Source: an uncultured Oscillospiraceae bacterium (GTDB lineage Bacteria > Bacillota > Clostridia > Oscillospirales > Acutalibacteraceae). From it: a DNA stretch of 11,197 nt. Below, piece after piece: positions 1 to 5,106 of the stretch; the first letter of the stretch is position 1, and each line of letters starts with the position of its first letter. Made by a program: the position numbers and the translations under genes. Where the stretch lies: NCBI GenBank assembly GCA_900553255.1, contig USCI01000076.1, forward strand, positions 1 through 11,197. The letters run 5' to 3'. A model generated the notes under the pieces. The model searched no databases. It was given only the letters and a program-made list of their open reading frames with translations, and was not told the origin of the DNA.

Positions 1-2
1 GG

Positions 3-422
3 CTTGAGCAGGCGGCGGGGCTGGTCCAGTTTATGGCGGCGCAGATCCGCTATACCGCCGCGCCGGTCGGGGAGCTGCTCGACCGGGCTGCCGGTGCGGC
101 CGAGTTTACCCGGCTGACCTTTTTATCCGCCTGCCGGCAGCGGCTCCAAAGAGGCGAAGGCTTCCGCGCAGCCTGGCCGGAAAGCCTGCGGGAGCAGGGA
201 GCCGCGGGCGGCGCGAACGATGCCGACTGCGAGCTGCTGCGGCGCTTCGGGGAAGAGCTCGGCACCACCGATGTGGAGGGGCAGCTGGCCTCCTGCCGGC
301 TGTACGCCGACCGGATCAGTGAAAGGCTCGCGGCGGCGCGGCGGGCGGCGGCGGAAAAGGGCAGGCTGTACGTTACCCTGGGCGCCGCGGGCGGGCTTGC
401 GGCGGTGCTCCTTTTGTGGTAG
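3..422 (+). CDS. spoIIIAB: Stage III sporulation protein AB, 5'-truncated by the window edge
   Basis: The reading frame is open from base 3, and the first visible codons (LEQAAGLVQF) already belong to the protein, so the start lies upstream; the ATG at 33 is internal. About 139 residues are visible against roughly 170 for the family. SpoIIIAB is a mother-cell membrane protein of the SpoIIIA-SpoIIQ channel and resembles GspF-type platform proteins of secretion systems. Visible features that fit are the helical region with IRYTAAPVGELLDRAA, the LRRFGEELGTTDVEGQL stretch (the GxxLGxxD-type segment common in the family), and a C-terminal membrane segment (LYVTLGAAGGLAAVLLLW) that ends the protein. 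The N-terminal membrane segment is out of view. It is followed 73 bases later by spoIIIAC and is surely co-transcribed with the other spoIIIA genes. Identification rests on family pattern plus the complete downstream order AC-AD-AE-AF-AG-AH. Confidence 0.9.
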   Translation, partial: LEQAAGLVQFMAAQIRYTAAPVGELLDRAAGAAEFTRLTFLSACRQRLQRGEGFRAAWPESLREQGAAGGANDADCELLRRFGEELGTTDVEGQLASCRLYADRISERLAAARRAAAEKGRLYVTLGAAGGLAAVLLLW

Positions 423-495
423 GCAGCAGGCGGGCGATTCTAAACCGGGAGTCATGGGTGGGAGAAATCCTGCCGGGAAAGGGATGGATATAAGC

Positions 496-690
496 ATGGA
501 TGTCGATCTGATTTTTAAAATTGCCGCCATCGGCATTATCGTCGCGGTGCTCAATCAGGTGCTGATCCGCTCCGGGCGGGAGGAACAGGCGATGCTGACG
601 ACGCTTGCGGGGCTGATCGTGGTGCTGTCACTGATCGTGGTGGAGATCAGTGATCTGTTCCGCATGGTCAAATCCGTGTTTGGGTTATAG
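496..690 (+). CDS. spoIIIAC: Stage III sporulation protein AC
   Basis: A 64-residue protein with two membrane helices: about residues 6-21 (KIAAIGIIVAVLNQVL) and 32-50 (LAGLIVVLSLIVVEISDLF). It ends in KSVFGL, typical of SpoIIIAC, and family length is about 65-68. SpoIIIAC and its paralogue-like neighbour SpoIIIAD are small integral membrane components of the SpoIIIA channel in the outer forespore (mother-cell) membrane. The frame is open much further upstream, but homologues begin at MDVDLIFK, so I place the start at 496. AAAGGG at 478-483 is a usable though distant (12 bases) ribosome binding site. The in-frame ATG at 484 abuts that AAAGGG and is less likely; it would add four residues. Two bases separate its stop from spoIIIAD, implying translational coupling. 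Confidence 0.93.
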   Translation: MDVDLIFKIAAIGIIVAVLNQVLIRSGREEQAMLTTLAGLIVVLSLIVVEISDLFRMVKSVFGL

Positions 691-692
691 CC

Positions 693-1097
693 ATGGACAT
701 GGCAATGATTGTGGGCGTGGTGATGATCGCCGCCTTTCTTGCGGTGCTGCTGCGCCACCAGAAGCCGGAGTTTGCGATGGCGGTCGGCGTGCTCACCGGC
801 ATCGCGGTGCTGCTGCTGATCATCAGCAAAATCGTACCGGTGCTCGATACCCTGCGGGATATGCTGGACGCTGCCGGCCTGCCGGGCGAATACGGGCAGA
901 TCCTGTTCAAGGCGCTCGGGCTGTGCCTGCTGACCCAGCTGGCGGCGGATGCCTGCCGCGACGCGGGCGAAAACGCGATGGCGGCCAAGGCGGAGCTGGC
1001 CGGTAAGGCGGCGATGCTGCTGCTGTCGCTGCCGCTGTTTGAAAAGGTCGCGGAGCTGGCCGCGTCGCTGATCGGCGGAACGGGGGCGGGCGGATGA
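693..1097 (+). CDS. spoIIIAD: Stage III sporulation protein AD
   Basis: A 134-residue integral membrane protein (B. subtilis SpoIIIAD has 133). Hydrophobic segments lie at about residues 4-20, 29-48, 69-85 and 105-120. The family hallmarks HQKPEFA (22-28) and DAGENAMAAKAELAGKAA (in the second half) are clear; B. subtilis has EQKPTFA and DAGQGAIASKIELAGK at the same places. It is a membrane subunit of the SpoIIIA-SpoIIQ channel, probably part of the inner-membrane export-gate-like core with AC and AE. No good ribosome binding site precedes ATG 693, and the preceding stop is two bases upstream, so translation is probably coupled to spoIIIAC. Its last codons overlap spoIIIAE by the ATGA at 1094-1097. 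Confidence 0.94.
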   Translation: MDMAMIVGVVMIAAFLAVLLRHQKPEFAMAVGVLTGIAVLLLIISKIVPVLDTLRDMLDAAGLPGEYGQILFKALGLCLLTQLAADACRDAGENAMAAKAELAGKAAMLLLSLPLFEKVAELAASLIGGTGAGG

Positions 1098-2233
1098 AAC
1101 GGTTTTTCTTTCTGCTCCTGCTGCTTCCGATGCTGCTGGTCCTTCCGGCGGCGGCGGAAGAGGCCGATACGGAACAGATTTACGACGAACAGCTCGAGGC
1201 GAGCGGCGCGGATGAGCTGATCGATATGCTGCCGGAGGAGACCCGGCGGTTTATGGAGGAGCTGGGGATCACCTCGCTGCAGCCGGAGGGCCTGACCGGG
1301 CTTGCCCCGCAGAATGTGCTGGAAAGTCTGCTCGGTCTGCTCGGCGAGCAGGCGGGGACACCGCTGGCCGCCTGCGGGGTGGTACTGGGGATCGTGCTGC
1401 TGTGCGCGCTGATGGACGGTGCTAAGCAGCTGGCGAAGGAGCCCGCGGTGTCGGAGGTGTTCGGTGTCATCTGCGCGTTGGCCGCCTGCACGGCGGTGCT
1501 CATCCCGGTCGCCGGCTGCATCCGGTCGGTCAGCGAGGCGGCGGAAAGCGCGTCGGTCTTTACCACCAGTTTTGTGCCGGTGTATGCCGGGGTGATGGTG
1601 ACTACCGGACAAGCCGCGTCGGCGCTGTCCTATCAGACGCTGATGCTGTTTGCCGCCCAGCTGATGACCATGCTGGCGAGTTATGTGATTGTGCCGCTGA
1701 TGACCATTTCCCTCGCGCTGGGGCTGACCGGCGCAGTGTCCGGCGGGCTCAAGCTGGACGCGGCGGGCGGGCTGCTCAACAAAACGGCGGTCTGGCTGCT
1801 CAGCCTGACGGCGACGCTGTTCGTCGGCCTTTTATCGATGCAGAACCTGGTGGGTGCGGCCGCCGATTCCCTCGCCGGGCGCGCGGTGAAATTTTCCCTT
1901 TCCAGCTTCGTGCCGGTAGTCGGGGGCGCCCTGAGCGAAGCGCTCGGCTCAGTGCAGGGCTGCCTTTCGCTGCTGCGCTCCACGCTGGGCGGATTCGGCA
2001 TCCTGACTACTGCGGCGATGCTGCTGCCCCCGCTGCTCGAATGCGCGGTATGGGCGCTGGGGCTTAGCCTGTGCAGCATGGCCAGCGAAATATTCGGGCT
2101 GACCCAGCTGACCGCCGTACTCAAAAGCGCGCACGCGGTGGTCAAGACCCTCATCGGCGTGCTGGCGGTCTGCGGGTTGTTTTTAATCGTTTCCACCACC
2201 ATCGTCACGATGGCGGCGGCCAAGGTGACATGA
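1094..2233 (+). CDS. spoIIIAE: Stage III sporulation protein AE
   Basis: A 379-residue polytopic membrane protein (about 400 in B. subtilis). Residues 1-21 are a classical signal peptide (MKRFFFLLLLLPMLLVLP then AAA before EE). An acidic, presumably intermembrane stretch follows to about residue 85. Repeated long hydrophobic segments then run from about 90 to the C terminus, including ASYVIVPLMTISLALGL, SFVPVVGGALSEALGSV and a final helix GVLAVCGLFLIVSTT. Conserved SpoIIIAE features seen are FVPVYAGVM, SFVPVVGGALSEA and the VKFSLSSF context. It is the largest membrane component of the SpoIIIA channel, with the appearance of a transporter or export-gate-like subunit. The start overlaps the stop of spoIIIAD (ATGA), so translation is coupled. 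spoIIIAF starts 13 bases after the stop. Confidence 0.95.
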   Translation: MKRFFFLLLLLPMLLVLPAAAEEADTEQIYDEQLEASGADELIDMLPEETRRFMEELGITSLQPEGLTGLAPQNVLESLLGLLGEQAGTPLAACGVVLGIVLLCALMDGAKQLAKEPAVSEVFGVICALAACTAVLIPVAGCIRSVSEAAESASVFTTSFVPVYAGVMVTTGQAASALSYQTLMLFAAQLMTMLASYVIVPLMTISLALGLTGAVSGGLKLDAAGGLLNKTAVWLLSLTATLFVGLLSMQNLVGAAADSLAGRAVKFSLSSFVPVVGGALSEALGSVQGCLSLLRSTLGGFGILTTAAMLLPPLLECAVWALGLSLCSMASEIFGLTQLTAVLKSAHAVVKTLIGVLAVCGLFLIVSTTIVTMAAAKVT

Positions 2234-2246
2234 AAGGATGAAGCAT

Positions 2247-2720
2247 ATGGACGCGGTTCGTTCCTGGGCGATTGCCCTGTGCGCGGCGGCGGTGGGCTGT
2301 ACCCTGCTGCAGATGCTCGCCCCGAAGGACGGGATGGGGCGCATCTTCAAGCTGCTGCTCGTGGCTTTTTTCCTGTGCTGCCTGACAGCGCCGCTTCTGC
2401 AGCTCAAAAACCTGACCCGGCTGGATTTTGGCGGGCTGCCCGACGAGGTGGCCTCCAGCGCGCTCCAGCAACGGGTCAACGAGCAGGCGGTCAGCCAGAT
2501 CAATGCCGCCCTTGAGGAGATCGCCGGGCATGCGGTGGAGAGGTATGGGATTGAAATGGAAAAAATCGCCGTTGAGACGGATACTTCGGCGGACGGCAGC
2601 ATATATATCAGACAAGTTGTCGTATCGCTGGATAAAAAAAACGCCAACCGTGCCGCCGAGGTCAGACAGATCCTCGAAAACCGGCTGGGCGTGGAAGTAA
2701 CGGTGCAGACGCCGGGATGA
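2247..2720 (+). CDS. spoIIIAF: Stage III sporulation protein AF
   Basis: A 157-residue protein with two N-terminal membrane helices (about residues 5-24 and 33-51), followed by a soluble domain thought to lie between the mother-cell and forespore membranes. The soluble part contains the ring-building-motif-like tail (YIRQVVVSLDK, then VRQILENRLGVEVTVQ), and the layout W-x2-I.. then KDGMGRIFKLLL matches SpoIIIAF. In B. subtilis it has about 206 residues, so this is a short version. I choose ATG 2247 because AAAGGA (2233-2238) sits 8 bases upstream; ATG 2238, three codons earlier, immediately abuts that site and is less likely. It lies 13 bases after spoIIIAE. The end of the gene carries an unusually AT-rich patch, entered separately as a possible internal promoter. 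Confidence 0.9.
   Translation: MDAVRSWAIALCAAAVGCTLLQMLAPKDGMGRIFKLLLVAFFLCCLTAPLLQLKNLTRLDFGGLPDEVASSALQQRVNEQAVSQINAALEEIAGHAVERYGIEMEKIAVETDTSADGSIYIRQVVVSLDKKNANRAAEVRQILENRLGVEVTVQTPG
2579..2608 (+). promoter_or_regulatory. Possible internal sigma-E-type promoter ahead of spoIIIAG-AH
   Basis: GGATACTT (2579-2586), a 13-base spacer and CATATATA (2600-2607) resemble the sporulation sigma-E pattern (about KMATATTT, 13-15 bases, CATACANT), matching 6 of 8 positions in each box by my count. It lies inside spoIIIAF and would start RNA about 140 bases before spoIIIAG. The patch uses ATA and AGA codons that are scarce elsewhere in this GC-rich window. From memory, an internal promoter serving the last spoIIIA genes has been reported in B. 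subtilis. The same patch also fits CATA-NN-TA, so sigma-K or chance cannot be excluded. Confidence 0.27.
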
Positions 2721-2752
2721 TTTCCGGCAGGCGGGAAAGGAGAATGGGTGGT

Positions 2753-3316
2753 ATGGAGGAACGAACGGGCGTATCCGCGAAAATAACGGCGTTTTTCAAA
2801 GGGGGGAAGGCAACCAAGTGGATCGTGGCGCTCGGCGTGATCGGCATCGGGCTGATCCTGCTGTCGGAATTCTGGCCGCAGAAGACACAGGAAACCGCCG
2901 CGAAGGCCACAGCGCAGGATTTTGTGGCGGATACGGAAAAACGGCTGACCGAAATGATCAGCAACATCAGCGGCGCGGGGCAGTGCCGGGTGATGGTGAC
3001 GCTGGAAAACGGCGTCGAGTATGTCTATGCGACCGAACAGAAGATCAATTCCGACCGCACCGAGGATACCGGCGGCAGTTCCTCCAAGTATTCCCAGCGC
3101 GATGACTCGGAGGAATCCATCATTCTGGTGGAGGTCAACGGCGAGCGCCAGGGGCTGCTGGTCAAGGAAATCCAGCCGACGGTGCGGGGGGTGGTGATCG
3201 TCTGCGAAGGCGGCGACGACCCGGCGGTGCAGGAACAGATCACCGACGCGGTGACCACCGCGCTGAACATATCCACCAAGCGGGTAAGCATATCCAAGCT
3301 AAGCAGCAGTCAATGA
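2753..3316 (+). CDS. spoIIIAG: Stage III sporulation protein AG
   Basis: A 187-residue bitopic protein: a short cytoplasmic N terminus, one membrane helix (about 23-39, WIVALGVIGIGLILLSE) and a long extracytoplasmic domain. SpoIIIAG forms a large ring in the intermembrane space of the SpoIIIA-SpoIIQ channel through its ring-building motif. Visible hallmarks are RLTEMISNISGAGQCRVMVT, YVYATEQ, the SILVEVNGERQGLLVKEIQPTV region (residues are approximate) and the closing VSISKL. The start is set at ATG 2753 by AAAGGAG (2736-2742) ten bases upstream. An alternative ATG at 2717 overlaps the spoIIIAF stop (ATGA) and would add twelve residues by coupling, but lacks the ribosome binding site. It is shorter than the B. 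subtilis protein (229), with most of the difference in the loop after the membrane helix. Confidence 0.93.
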   Translation: MEERTGVSAKITAFFKGGKATKWIVALGVIGIGLILLSEFWPQKTQETAAKATAQDFVADTEKRLTEMISNISGAGQCRVMVTLENGVEYVYATEQKINSDRTEDTGGSSSKYSQRDDSEESIILVEVNGERQGLLVKEIQPTVRGVVIVCEGGDDPAVQEQITDAVTTALNISTKRVSISKLSSSQ

Positions 3317-3369
3317 AGCGGAGCAGCAACGGCAAATGAAAGCCTATACGGGGAAAGGAAGGATCATCG

Positions 3370-3939
3370 GTGAGCAACATTTTCGGGAAAAAGCAGGTTC
3401 TTTTGGCGACTTTGATTCTGGCGCTGGGGGTGGCGGTGTACCTCAACTACTATTTTGCCACCAAGGCACCGGACACGCTCGACACCGGCGGCGGCGTGAC
3501 CACAAGCGATTCCTCCAAGAATCTCGGTGACGCGCAGTTTGTGGATAACAACTCCGTCGTATCGGGCGACGAACAGGCGAACACTACCCCTGACTACTTT
3601 GCGCAGGCGAGGGCCAACCGTGAAACCGCACGCGAGGAGGCGCTCGATTTGATCAAGGACATGATGAACGACGCAAAGGCGACCGACGCCATCAAGCAGG
3701 AGGCGCTGGCCAAAACCGAGGAGGTTGCGGCAGCCATCGAGCAGGAGAGCAAGATCGAAAGCCTGGTCAAAGCCAAGGGGTTTGAGGACTGCGTCGTCTT
3801 TATCGAAGGCAAGACCTGCCACATCGTGGTCAAGGCGGAAGGGCTGCAGCCGCAGGAGGCCGCCCAGATCACCGACATCATCTGCGCACAGTCGCAGGTG
3901 CCGGCGACAGGAATCACCATCGTGACCTCCAACGGCTGA
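3370..3939 (+). CDS. spoIIIAH: Stage III sporulation protein AH
   Basis: A 189-residue bitopic membrane protein beginning at GTG 3370. AAAGGAAGGA (3354-3363) is a good ribosome binding site 6-10 bases ahead. One N-terminal membrane helix (about 9-29, QVLLATLILALGVAVYLNYY) is followed by a low-complexity linker, a predicted helical stretch (REEALDLIKDMMND to EQESKIESLVKAKG) and a C-terminal YscJ/FliF-like domain (DCVVFIEGKTCHIVVKAEG onward). SpoIIIAH is the mother-cell partner that binds forespore SpoIIQ across the intermembrane space. This anchors engulfment proteins and builds the channel that keeps the forespore active. It is the last spoIIIA gene; spoIIQ is not in the window. Two cysteines fall in the C-terminal domain (DCVVFIEGKTC), which I have not seen emphasised in the family. 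A terminator candidate follows 7 bases after the stop. Confidence 0.94.
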   Translation: MSNIFGKKQVLLATLILALGVAVYLNYYFATKAPDTLDTGGGVTTSDSSKNLGDAQFVDNNSVVSGDEQANTTPDYFAQARANRETAREEALDLIKDMMNDAKATDAIKQEALAKTEEVAAAIEQESKIESLVKAKGFEDCVVFIEGKTCHIVVKAEGLQPQEAAQITDIICAQSQVPATGITIVTSNG

Positions 3940-3946
3940 GGAATAC

Positions 3947-3970
3947 GCCGTCCGGACGGCCGCTGTTTTT
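3947..3970 (+). terminator. Probable intrinsic terminator of the spoIIIA operon
   Basis: A perfect 14-base palindrome GCCGTCCGGACGGC (3947-3960) can form a 5-bp GC-rich stem with a 4-base loop. Five bases later comes TTTTT (3966-3970). It sits directly after the spoIIIAH stop, where the operon should end. The gap between stem and T-run is slightly long, so efficiency is uncertain. Confidence 0.55.
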
Positions 3971-3982
3971 ACCGCGATTTTA

Positions 3983-4018
3983 CCCGAAACCCCTGCACGG
4001 CTGCACTGTGGGGACGGG
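3983..4018. repeat. Compound inverted repeat of unknown role upstream of the Asp23-gene promoter
   Basis: CCCG (3983-3986), three As, CCCC (3990-3993), TGCA, CGGC, TGCA, four bases, GGGG (4010-4013), one A, CGGG (4015-4018). The outer arms, middle arms and inner TGCA/TGCA pair all line up as nested stems separated by small bulges. No T-run follows on either strand, so it is not a simple terminator. It ends 15 bases before the -35 box of the next promoter, where it could be a protein-binding site. GC-rich chance pairing is the main alternative. Confidence 0.35.
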
Positions 4019-4033
4019 AATATGAAAAAATGG

Positions 4034-4061
4034 TTGCGGCAGGGGGAATTTGTGGTATAAT
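4034..4061 (+). promoter_or_regulatory. Vegetative (sigma-A-type) promoter for the Asp23-family gene
   Basis: A perfect -10 box TATAAT (4056-4061) is preceded, after 16 bases, by a -35 box TTGCGG (4034-4039; 3 of 6 to consensus). A TG dinucleotide lies at 4051-4052, a few bases ahead of the -10 box. Start of RNA is expected near 4068, giving a leader of about 108 bases. It is the best promoter match I could find in the window, and lies in AT-richer DNA between two operons. Confidence 0.65.
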
Positions 4062-4110
4062 ACTGAGTGACGGCGGACCGACCGGCAGCGGCGGGACGCT
4101 GCTCGGCCGG

Positions 4111-4149
4111 CAAAAACAAGGCCTTTTCGCCGAAGCACGGCGGTTTTTG
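4111..4149 (+). terminator. Terminator-like hairpin in the leader of the Asp23-family gene (possible attenuator)
   Basis: CGCCG (4128-4132), loop AAGCA, CGGCG (4138-4142), G and TTTTT (4144-4148) form an intrinsic-terminator shape. It ends 26 bases before the ATG and about 11 before the ribosome binding site. The U-rich end GTTTTTG (4143-4149) can also pair with CAAAAAC (4111-4117), extending the structure around a self-complementary AAGGCCTT bulge (4118-4125). Upstream in the same leader GCAGCG (4085-4090) pairs with CGCTGC (4097-4102). These alternatives are what an attenuator would need. No known riboswitch class was recognised. It could also simply stop read-through from spoIIIA. Confidence 0.45.
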
Positions 4150-4175
4150 TCAGGACTACAAAGGGGGTTCATCGT

Positions 4176-4541
4176 ATGGATGAGCAGGGGTATCGTCCCT
4201 CTGAAGGCAGCTGCATTATTTCCGAAGATGTCATTGCCACGATCGCCAGCACCGCTGCGCTCGATGTCGCGGGTGTGGCCAGCATGGCTTCCCGTCCGGC
4301 GGATATCCGCGGTATTATAGGAAGCGGCGCCGCCAAGTCGGTGCGCGTGATCAACAATGAAAGCGAAACCGTGCTGGAGGTATATATCAATCTCAAGCTC
4401 GGTGCCAAAATCCCGGAGGTCGCCGGCGAGGTGCAGCACGCCGTCAAGGTGGCGGTGCAGTCGATGACCGGCAAGCCGGTCAACAAGGTCAATGTGCATG
4501 TTGCCGGGCTGGTACTGGAAGATGACAAGGCTAAGGCATAA
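4176..4541 (+). CDS. yqhY: Asp23/Gls24 (DUF322) family protein, YqhY-like
   Basis: A 121-residue soluble protein. The family core is clear: SCIISEDVIATIASTAALDV near residues 10-29, then GVASMASRP, VRVINNE and LEVYINLKLGAKIPEVAGEV, ending VNKVNVHVAGL. Length fits DUF322. B. subtilis yqhY sits between accBC and nusB, and this gene lies between spoIIIA and nusB, so it is the positional equivalent. YqhY has been linked to control of acetyl-CoA carboxylase in B. subtilis; other Asp23 proteins are membrane-associated through AmaP in staphylococci. No AmaP-like gene is adjacent here. ATG 4176 has a strong site, AAAGGGGG (4160-4167), 8 bases ahead. The gene is bracketed by its own promoter and terminator, so it is probably transcribed alone. 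Its precise molecular role is unknown. Confidence 0.9.
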   Translation: MDEQGYRPSEGSCIISEDVIATIASTAALDVAGVASMASRPADIRGIIGSGAAKSVRVINNESETVLEVYINLKLGAKIPEVAGEVQHAVKVAVQSMTGKPVNKVNVHVAGLVLEDDKAKA

Positions 4542-4559
4542 TCGGACGGAAATCAGGCG

Positions 4560-4595
4560 GGCCCTCCGCAGCAGATGTGGAGGGCCTGTTTGTTC
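4560..4595 (+). terminator. Strong intrinsic terminator after the Asp23-family gene
   Basis: GGCCCTCC (4560-4567) pairs perfectly with GGAGGGCC (4579-4586) around an 11-base loop, and is followed by the T-rich TGTTTGTTC (4587-4595). It lies 18 bases after the stop codon. From here to nusB (70 bases) I see no convincing promoter, so nusB may depend on read-through or on a promoter that I could not recognise. Confidence 0.82.
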
Positions 4596-4665
4596 ATATC
4601 TGCGCGTATGCCGGCAGGTGTGCCGGGCGTGGGAAATTTGAAAACGAAAGGCATGGTGTCGGCCT

Positions 4666-5106
4666 ATGACCCGGCGCGAAGCACGCGAGTTGGCCTTTAT
4701 CCTTTTATTTGAGAGTACCTTTACCGATGAATACGTCCGGGATATCCTGGAAAGCGCAAGGGAAGCGCGGGACGTGGAAGCGGACGCGTTCGCCCTGGCG
4801 CTGGCGGAGGGGACCCAGGAGCATCAGCGGGAACTCGACGAATTGATTTCCCGCTTTTCTTTGAAATGGAGCAAAAACCGCCTCTCCCGTGTGGCGCTCT
4901 CGCTGCTGCGGCTGGCGTCGTACGAGATGCTGTACGAAAAGGACATCCCGGTCAGCGTTTCCATCAACGAGGCGGTGGAGCTGGCGAAAAAGTACGGCGG
5001 CGACGACGATTCCGCGTTTATCAACGGGGTGCTCGGCGGTCTGGCGCGAAGCGGGCTTATTGCCGGCGACGTGGCGGACAAGCAGCCGGCCGGGGATGCG
5101 CCGTGA
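4666..5106 (+). CDS. nusB: Transcription antitermination factor NusB
   Basis: A 146-residue all-helical RNA-binding protein. The N-terminal MTRREARELAFILLFE is the standard NusB opening. The C-terminal half carries the signature RLSRVALSLLRLASYEM, followed by IPVSVSINEAVELAKKY and FINGVLGGLAR. NusB binds boxA RNA together with S10 (NusE) and promotes antitermination on rRNA operons. A stop codon in frame at 4639-4641 and the lack of other start codons fix ATG 4666. The nearest purine-rich site, GAAAGG (4646-4651), is 14 bases away, so initiation may be weak. The last about 14 residues (GDVADKQPAGDAP) are an extra tail. The stop overlaps the next gene's GTG by three bases (5103-5106 reads GTGA), so the two are translationally coupled. 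Confidence 0.96.
   Translation: MTRREARELAFILLFESTFTDEYVRDILESAREARDVEADAFALALAEGTQEHQRELDELISRFSLKWSKNRLSRVALSLLRLASYEMLYEKDIPVSVSINEAVELAKKYGGDDDSAFINGVLGGLARSGLIAGDVADKQPAGDAP

Noticed and set aside
220..495. Upstream extension of the spoIIIAC frame
   Set aside because: The extra residues are Arg/Gly-rich read-through of another frame of spoIIIAB, and SpoIIIAC homologues begin at MDVDLIFK.
668..1612. A 314-residue minus-strand frame opposite spoIIIAD and spoIIIAE
   Set aside because: Overlaps conserved sporulation genes on the + strand and shows no protein-like features.
3317..3369. Short ATG-started frame near 3336 between spoIIIAG and spoIIIAH
   Set aside because: It runs out of frame into spoIIIAH, has no family features, and GTG 3370 has both the ribosome binding site and the homology.
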